Shown: piece by piece, positions 16,588 through 20,542 of the stretch | How the letters are laid out: every line of letters begins with the position of its first letter | Numbering within the stretch: the stretch's first letter is position 1 | NCBI GenBank assembly: GCA_004556565.1 | Contig: SFGN01000048.1 | Span: 1 to 20,542 of the forward strand | Source: Lachnospiraceae bacterium | Lineage (GTDB): Bacteria; Bacillota_A; Clostridia; Lachnospirales; Lachnospiraceae | DNA: 20,542 nt | Direction: 5' to 3' | Notes under the pieces: model-generated | What the model saw: the letters and a program-made list of their open reading frames with translations, nothing else | Told to the model about the DNA's origin: nothing | The model's database searches: none | Position numbers and translations under genes: made by a program

Positions 16588-17042
16588 TGATGACGATAGC
16601 CACAGAACGCGCTACAGCGAGCTACAACAGGCGTTTGATTTCTATAACCAGCGCCTTTTTGACGGTGAACTCCCCGAGTGTCTGATTACGTTCCAGCGCG
16701 TCACACAGGATCTGTTTCAGGGGAAATTTGCTTTGAGCTGGTTTGATCGCTTCTCTGTCCAGGTTGAACAACAAAAAGAGATGGCCGCCGTCATCGAACA
16801 ATGGCGGGAAACTATTGCTCAGGCACATCAAAATGCTGAACCGGGATTGATATTGAAGCGGTGCTGTCAGTGTCACCGTAGAACGGGAGCAATGATAACG
16901 ATCTGTTTGTTGCGGCTTTTGAGAACAAGCCAAAAAGGAACAAAGTCAAATATCAGTGTCGGGGTGTGGTGCTGCTGTCTGGGAGAAGTCCGGACTGAAT
17001 ATTGAATGCGGCGATTGCGAGCTGCCTTTCATCGAAAATTAA
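16587..17042 (+). pseudogene. SprT-like zinc metalloprotease pseudogene
   Basis: Fragments of a SprT-like protein lie in successive frames. ATG 16587 (ATGA overlap, AGGAG upstream) reads MMTIATERA. A loss of one base near 16612 shifts to the frame containing YSELQQAFDFYNQRLFDGELPECLITFQR, the conserved SprT N-terminus. This then runs directly into FALSWFDRFSVQVEQ, normally near the C-terminal part. The whole central region with the HExxH zinc site is missing, consistent with an in-frame internal deletion. Further frame changes follow, with NDLFVAAFENKPKRNKVKYQC and a zinc ribbon ending CGDCELPFIEN at TAA 17040-17042; the ribbon is split by a missing base near 16964. The longest surviving frame is 16526-17005. 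Family identification is by resemblance. Confidence 0.72.
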
Positions 17043-17364
17043 TCTCTATTTTCATTGTATTTCCTGATGCTTTCTCATAAGTTCTCGTGTCCAATCCCAC
17101 CCGAAAAAACTCAGATTTCACGTAGCGCACCACCGCTCATTGAGCGGCTTCTCAACGTGACTGGTAATCAGGATTATTGGTTTCCAATGTAATGAACGAT
17201 GGATGTATCAAATTCTTTTATTGCATAATAGCATATTTATTACAAAATGATTTAAACGCAGATGATTATATTCTGTATGGTTATTTATGTCTAAATATAT
17301 AAATTAATAAATTTTAGAATAAAAATGTAGAATCGCAAATAATATGATTGTGCTGTTCTTTTTT
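17043..17364 (+). other. AT-rich intergenic region upstream of the microcin promoter
   Basis: No convincing gene is seen on either strand. The left part (to about 17190) has base composition like the preceding genes and contains a nested inverted repeat: outer arms TCACGT (17118-17123) and ACGTGA (17155-17160), inner arms CCGCTCA/TGAGCGG (17133-17139, 17141-17147). From about 17190 the sequence becomes very AT-rich and stays so through the microcin operon. The composition break probably marks the edge of the acquired segment. No insertion-sequence ends or target duplications were recognised. Confidence 0.5.
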
Positions 17365-17445
17365 TGTGAAATAAATCTATGTTTGTATATTTTTATAAGG
17401 AATATTGTTTTTTATAGTGATAAAAACACTTGTGAATTAATCACA
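17365..17445 (+). promoter_or_regulatory. Candidate microcin operon promoter and CRP-type sites
   Basis: TGTGA-AATAAA-TCTAT (17365-17380) fits a half-conserved CRP site with the usual six-base spacer. Downstream, TATAGT (17413-17418) or GATAAA (17419-17424) could be the -10 element, with no good -35. That is common in CRP-activated or stationary-phase promoters, and microcin C operons are known to depend on CRP and growth phase. A second element, TGTGAATTAATCACA (17431-17445), is a perfect inverted repeat with a five-base centre; it would lie at or just after the transcript start. The start site cannot be fixed from sequence alone. Confidence 0.4.
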
Positions 17446-17462
17446 GTAATAGGAGGCGTAAA

Positions 17463-17486
17463 ATGCGTACTGGTAATGCAAACTAA
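17463..17486 (+). CDS. mccA: Microcin C precursor heptapeptide (MRTGNAN)
   Basis: ATG 17463 to TAA 17484-17486 encodes exactly MRTGNAN, the precursor of microcin C7/C51 and one of the smallest known genes. A perfect AGGAGG at 17451-17456 stands six bases before the start. MccB converts the terminal Asn to an AMP-linked form. The mature compound enters sensitive cells through the YejABEF transporter, and peptidases release a non-hydrolysable aspartyl-adenylate that blocks aspartyl-tRNA synthetase. The exact heptapeptide, followed by a palindromic hairpin and an MccB homologue, makes the call firm. The TAA overlaps an ATG (TAATG) that is in frame with mccB. Confidence 0.97.
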   Translation: MRTGNAN

Positions 17487-17510
17487 TGGAAAAATATAAA
17501 TGTCCATTAA

Positions 17511-17534
17511 ATGCCACCCTGTACAGGGTGGCAT
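17511..17534 (+). terminator. Palindromic hairpin between mccA and mccB
   Basis: A perfect 24-base palindrome: ATGCCACCCTGT (17511-17522) followed by its exact complement ACAGGGTGGCAT (17523-17534), giving a stem of about 10 bp with a GTAC loop. In microcin C operons the mccA-mccB hairpin is known to end most transcripts, making a short abundant mccA message, with the ribosome on mccA affecting termination. The downstream bases (ACAAAAGTT) are not a U-tract, which fits a partial, assisted terminator. It lies 24 bases after the mccA stop and ends 26 bases before the mccB start. Confidence 0.85.
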
Positions 17535-17560
17535 ACAAAAGTTATCTGCGAGGTTTATTT

Positions 17561-18613
17561 ATGGATTATATATTGGGTCGCTATGTCAAAATTGCTCGAT
17601 ACGGGAGCGGTGGATTAGTTGGTGGAGGCGGAAAGGAGCAATATGTTGAGAATTTAGCGCTTTGGGAAAATATTATAAAAACCGCATATTGTTTCATAAC
17701 CCCATCGAGTTATACTGCAGCGTTGGAAACGGCCAATATACCTGAAAAAGATTTCTCTAATTGCTTTAGGTTCCTTAAGGAAAATTTCTTTATTATACCT
17801 GGCGAGTATAATAACTCTACTGAGAATAATCGTTACTCTCGTAACTTTTTACATTATCAAAGTTATGGTGCTAATCCTGTTCTTGTGCAAGATAAACTAA
17901 AAAATGCTAAGGTAGTAATTCTTGGTTGTGGGGGTATAGGAAATCATGTGTCTGTTATACTCGCAACGTCTGGTATTGGCGAAATTATACTAATTGATAA
18001 TGATCAAATAGAAAATACAAATTTGACAAGGCAGGTTTTATTTTCAGAGGATGATGTCGGTAAAAATAAAACAGAAGTTATAAAACGCGAGTTATTAAAA
18101 AGAAACTCTGAAATTTCGGTGTCTGAAATCGCTTTGAATATAAACGATTACACTGATCTTCATAAGGTACCAGAAGCTGATATATGGGTTGTTTCTGCAG
18201 ATCATCCATTTAATCTGATTAACTGGGTTAATAAATATTGCGTTAGAGCAAATCAGCCCTATATAAATGCTGGGTATGTTAATGATATTGCAGTCTTTGG
18301 TCCATTATATGTTCCTGGTAAAACAGGATGTTATGAGTGCCAAAAAGTCGTGGCAGATCTATATGGTTCAGAAAAGGAAAACATTGATCATAAGATTAAG
18401 CTAATCAATAGCAGATTTAAACCGGCAACATTTGCACCTGTGAATAATGTTGCCGCTGCATTATGTGCGGCAGACGTAATTAAGTTCATTGGAAAATACT
18501 CCGAGCCATTATCACTTAATAAAAGAATAGGCATCTGGTCAGATGAAATAAAAATACATTCCCAAAATATGGGCCGTTCGCCTGTTTGCTCTGTGTGTGG
18601 AAATAGAATGTGA
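17561..18613 (+). CDS. mccB: MccB, adenylating enzyme for the microcin C peptide
   Basis: A 350-aa ThiF/E1-like enzyme that uses two ATP to convert the C-terminal Asn of MRTGNAN to isoasparagine linked to AMP by an N-P bond. The N-terminal ~85 residues form the peptide clamp (starting MDYILGRYVKIARYGSGG). The nucleotide-binding motif GCGGIG is at 122-127, and two CxxC pairs (C257/C260, C343/C346) bind structural zinc. I chose ATG 17561, with GAGG at 17550-17553, because it gives the start and length of known MccB. The frame is open back to ATG 17486 through the hairpin, which I treat as fortuitous. It appears intact. Its stop overlaps the GTG of mccC. Confidence 0.96.
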   Translation: MDYILGRYVKIARYGSGGLVGGGGKEQYVENLALWENIIKTAYCFITPSSYTAALETANIPEKDFSNCFRFLKENFFIIPGEYNNSTENNRYSRNFLHYQSYGANPVLVQDKLKNAKVVILGCGGIGNHVSVILATSGIGEIILIDNDQIENTNLTRQVLFSEDDVGKNKTEVIKRELLKRNSEISVSEIALNINDYTDLHKVPEADIWVVSADHPFNLINWVNKYCVRANQPYINAGYVNDIAVFGPLYVPGKTGCYECQKVVADLYGSEKENIDHKIKLINSRFKPATFAPVNNVAAALCAADVIKFIGKYSEPLSLNKRIGIWSDEIKIHSQNMGRSPVCSVCGNRM

Positions 18614-19723
18614 ATACTGCAAATATTTTATCTGTGAACTATGGAGCTTATAATGCTATACGTATGTTAATTGGTGTCTACCATGCAGCATTTCTTATAT
18701 CTACAGGTGTCACTATATCTCAACTTGCTGTTTTACAGATCGTTTTTTCTGTGACAGTGCTGATTCTTGATTTTCCTTTATCTGTCATTGCAGACAGATT
18801 TTACAGGAAACAGGTTGTAGTTAGTGGCGTATTTTTTACTATATTATTTTACCCTCTTTGTATTCAGTCTCCTGATATGCTGGCATTGGTTTTTTCTGAA
18901 ATATTTTATGCCATTGGTATTTGTTGTATATCTGGGGCTATAGAGGGATGGGTGTTAAGTGCTCTGGATGGTAGAAATGAAAAGTTTACCTTATGTGCTC
19001 ATTTATGCGAAAGGGTATCTTCCTTTGGGAGTGTGATAACTGGTGCTGTTGGAATATTAGTTGTCTACTTCTATGATTCTTATAAATCTGGCTATATAGT
19101 ATCGTTCTTCTTGATGTTTGTTGTCTTTATCGTTTTTTTATGTGTGAAAACTAATGGCAGTGGAGGTGAAAAAGAAGCACGAGATAGTATTATTAAACAG
19201 GCAAAAGAGAGTATTGGATTGATAACAGGAAGTTATAATGGGACATATTTTTTATCTATAACATGTATGTTTACAATTGGTATACAGGTAATTTATCATT
19301 TTTGGCAGCCAATTATGCTATCTGGGGAAAGTATTGGCTCATTATCAAAAAGAGAGCTTATAACTTTACTGATGTGTCATATTGGTGCATTTTCAATGCA
19401 ATATATAGCAAACTATCTTATGCCAAAGATAGATGTAAGGTGTAAACATACATGTTATAGATAAAAAATATGTCCCATTATAACTTCCTGTTATCAATCC
19501 AATACTCTCTTTCAGACTTAATGGCAATTATAAGAATATTATTTCGGGAGCTCTTGGTCTTGTTTCTCTTTCATGTCGTGTTGCTTCCATTTCTGTGTTG
19601 GGAGTTATATCTGTATTACCAGGTAATATGCCTGTCACCACTTATATATTTATCTCTGCAATTGCATGTGTACTGTGCGGTTGTTTGTTCTTAATGTGGT
19701 CCTTTAAAAAGGAGATGGTATGA
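18610..19723 (+). pseudogene. mccC: MccC, microcin C exporter (MFS), disrupted
   Basis: GTG 18610, overlapping the mccB stop, begins an MFS transporter (MNTANILSVNYGAYNAIRML) that exports microcin C and contributes to self-protection. The frame holds about eight membrane helices and stops at TAA 19462-19464, after 284 residues. The expected C-terminus is downstream in another frame: from 19484 it reads NPILSFRLNGNYKNIISGALG, two more helices, and ends FKKEMV at TGA 19721-19723, overlapping mccD as an intact operon would. Joining both parts gives about 363 residues, against roughly 400 for the intact protein as I remember it. That suggests a deletion of about 100 bp removing helices 9-10 and shifting the frame. 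ORF 19470-19694 is a shadow in a third frame. Confidence 0.82.
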
Positions 19724-20400
19724 CGATTAAACATGCTGAAGAATTGACGGAAGAAGTTATTTTAAATATGAATTACCCTGATTTTGTTGCTCTGATGCAA
19801 CAGGATAACACTCCTCCTGGAGCAGAGTACACCATAGACTACTGGATCAAGCATGGATGTATTAACAAAAAGTCTCACCTATTAGATTTAGCATGTTCCA
19901 CGGGTTTTAGTTCACGTGAATGCTTCAAAAAAGAAGGTGCATCTGCAGAGGGTATTGATATATCTGAATCAGCTGTAATGGTCGCAAATGAAAAGGCAAA
20001 AAAGCTTAAGGCTAATAATTTATTGAAATATTATGTAGCTGATGCTTGTGATTTACCATTTGAAGATAACTCTTTTACACATGTTCTCGGTGGATGTAAT
20101 TTTGCATTTATACAAAATCGGTTAATAGCTTTGAATGAAACTCATCGATGTTTAAACCACATGGGAAGCATGTGCATTTCAAATTTTTATTACAGGCGTA
20201 AAATATCAGATAAACTTATCAATGATGTATATAATGCAATAAATTTCAGACCCAATCCTTTGTGGACTTTGGAATACTGGCATCAGTTTTTTTCTGAAAG
20301 ATTTACTCTTGTTTCAGAAGAAAACCATGAGATGGAATCTCAAAGTGAAGATGAGTTAAAAGCCGATATTTATGATTACATTTGCAATGTAACTCCCTGA
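19720..20400 (+). CDS. mccD: MccD, aminopropyl-modification enzyme, 3' end replaced
   Basis: A SAM-methyltransferase-fold protein of the microcin C pathway. With the N-terminal domain of MccE it adds the aminopropyl group to the phosphate, raising potency. The SAM-binding motif LLDLACSTG is at residues 54-62, followed by an acidic GIDIS (second strand) and VADACDLPFEDNSF. ATG 19720 overlaps the mccC stop, with AAGGAG upstream. The + strand frame ends after 226 residues, the last five (CNVTP) being junction-derived. The genuine continuation after ...ADIYDYI is found on the minus strand at the window end and would bring the protein to about 263 residues. The product is therefore probably truncated. 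Confidence 0.82.
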   Translation: MTIKHAEELTEEVILNMNYPDFVALMQQDNTPPGAEYTIDYWIKHGCINKKSHLLDLACSTGFSSRECFKKEGASAEGIDISESAVMVANEKAKKLKANNLLKYYVADACDLPFEDNSFTHVLGGCNFAFIQNRLIALNETHRCLNHMGSMCISNFYYRRKISDKLINDVYNAINFRPNPLWTLEYWHQFFSERFTLVSEENHEMESQSEDELKADIYDYICNVTP

Positions 20401-20542
20401 TAATCTCTTTGGATATTTAATGGTCTGCGTATTTTTAAAAATCTTTCAAAAAATACATTCTGAAGTGAACCATTCAAACCTTTTGTAAACTCATTGCTAT
20501 TGAAAATGTAATCATAAATATCGGCTTTTAACTCATCTTCAC
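20345..20542. repeat. Inverted duplication (fold-back) of mccD, 39-bp arms at window edge
   Basis: The bases at 20345-20383 recur exactly as reverse complement at 20504-20542: 39 of 39 pairs, and the right arm is cut by the window end, so the true arm may be longer. The 120-base centre (20384-20503) is the end of mccD in reverse. The junction shares ATTACATTT with the inverted sequence, so the fold-back occurred at a short inverted repeat (AAATGTAA/TTACATTT). This is the signature of template switching in the cell, or of a chimeric read or assembly fold-back at a contig end. Confidence 0.85.
20376..20542 (-). pseudogene. mccD: Inverted 3' end of mccD (fragment at right edge)
   Basis: Read on the minus strand from the right edge, an open frame begins EDELKADIYDYI, identical to residues 210-221 of the + strand MccD. 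It continues FNSNEFTKGLNGSLQNVFF, ERFLKIRRPLNIQRDYQG and VTLQM to TAA at 20378-20376. This is the natural-looking C-terminus missing from the + strand copy. The fragment is 54 residues within the window and runs off the edge. Its last two codons and stop fall in the shared junction sequence, so the native final residues may differ. Confidence 0.75.

Noticed and set aside
16526..17005. 159-residue ORF as an intact SprT-like gene
   Set aside because: Its first ~30 residues are out-of-frame translation of the upstream ORF, it lacks HExxH, and its last ~45 residues leave the family frame.
17486..17560. Extended MccB start at ATG 17486
   Set aside because: It lacks its own spaced ribosome site, would translate through the hairpin, and adds 25 residues not found at the N-terminus of MccB; ATG 17561 has GAGG at good spacing.
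19470..19694. 74-residue hydrophobic ORF as a separate gene
   Set aside because: It is in the third frame over the C-terminal part of mccC, whose real frame gives MFS-like helices ending exactly at the mccD overlap.
1..20542. CRISPR arrays, tRNA or rRNA genes, insertion sequences, oriT or replication origin
   Set aside because: I saw no regular spaced direct repeats, no tRNA-like cloverleaf, no transposase, and no iteron-type repeats. A short oriT could be missed by eye.

Overview
The window looks like part of a conjugative plasmid from an enterobacterium (Escherichia/Salmonella type). The type IV secretion (T4SS) genes run in the VirB1-to-VirB11 plus VirD4 order of IncX plasmids (pilX/taxB genes of R6K type), with a fused VirB3-VirB4, an EexN-like exclusion lipoprotein after VirB5, and TopB, Hha and H-NS-like genes downstream. 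All convincing genes are on the + strand. The one exception is a fragment at the extreme right end. The assignment to IncX rests on gene order and protein resemblance; no replication gene or oriT is in view.

Region 1 (1-12095) is the mating-pair formation operon. It holds the virB1 3' end, virB2, virB3-virB4, virB5, eexN, virB6, a 25-codon membrane ORF, virB7, virB8, virB9, virB10, virB11, virD4 (coupling protein), a Cag12-like lipoprotein and a TrbM/KikA-like protein. Genes are packed tightly, many with ATGA/GTGA overlaps. Together they build the envelope-spanning channel and pilus, power it, exclude identical plasmids and connect to the relaxosome.

Region 2 (12096-15822) opens with two tandem hairpins that share the loop CGCCAA. 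A small secreted-protein gene broken by an in-frame TAA follows, then an unrecognised 191-aa protein, plasmid topoisomerase III, an Hha-like protein and an H-NS-like protein. These are DNA maintenance and silencing functions.

Region 3 (15823-17042) is a decaying accessory stretch. It has a TTG-start hypothetical gene, a start-less ORF, and a SprT-like metalloprotease pseudogene that has lost its catalytic centre and carries frameshifts.

Region 4 (17043-20542) is an AT-rich insertion carrying a microcin C (McC7/C51-type) operon. It includes the seven-codon mccA (MRTGNAN), a perfect palindromic hairpin between mccA and mccB, intact mccB, mccC broken by a frame change that fits a deletion of about 100 bp, and a mccD whose 3' end is inverted. 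The last 120-160 bp fold back: the true mccD C-terminus lies on the minus strand between 39-bp inverted arms that run into the window edge. mccE and mccF (modification and immunity) are not in view. As read here, the operon could make the adenylated heptapeptide (mccA and mccB intact), but its exporter and its aminopropyl-transfer gene are damaged.
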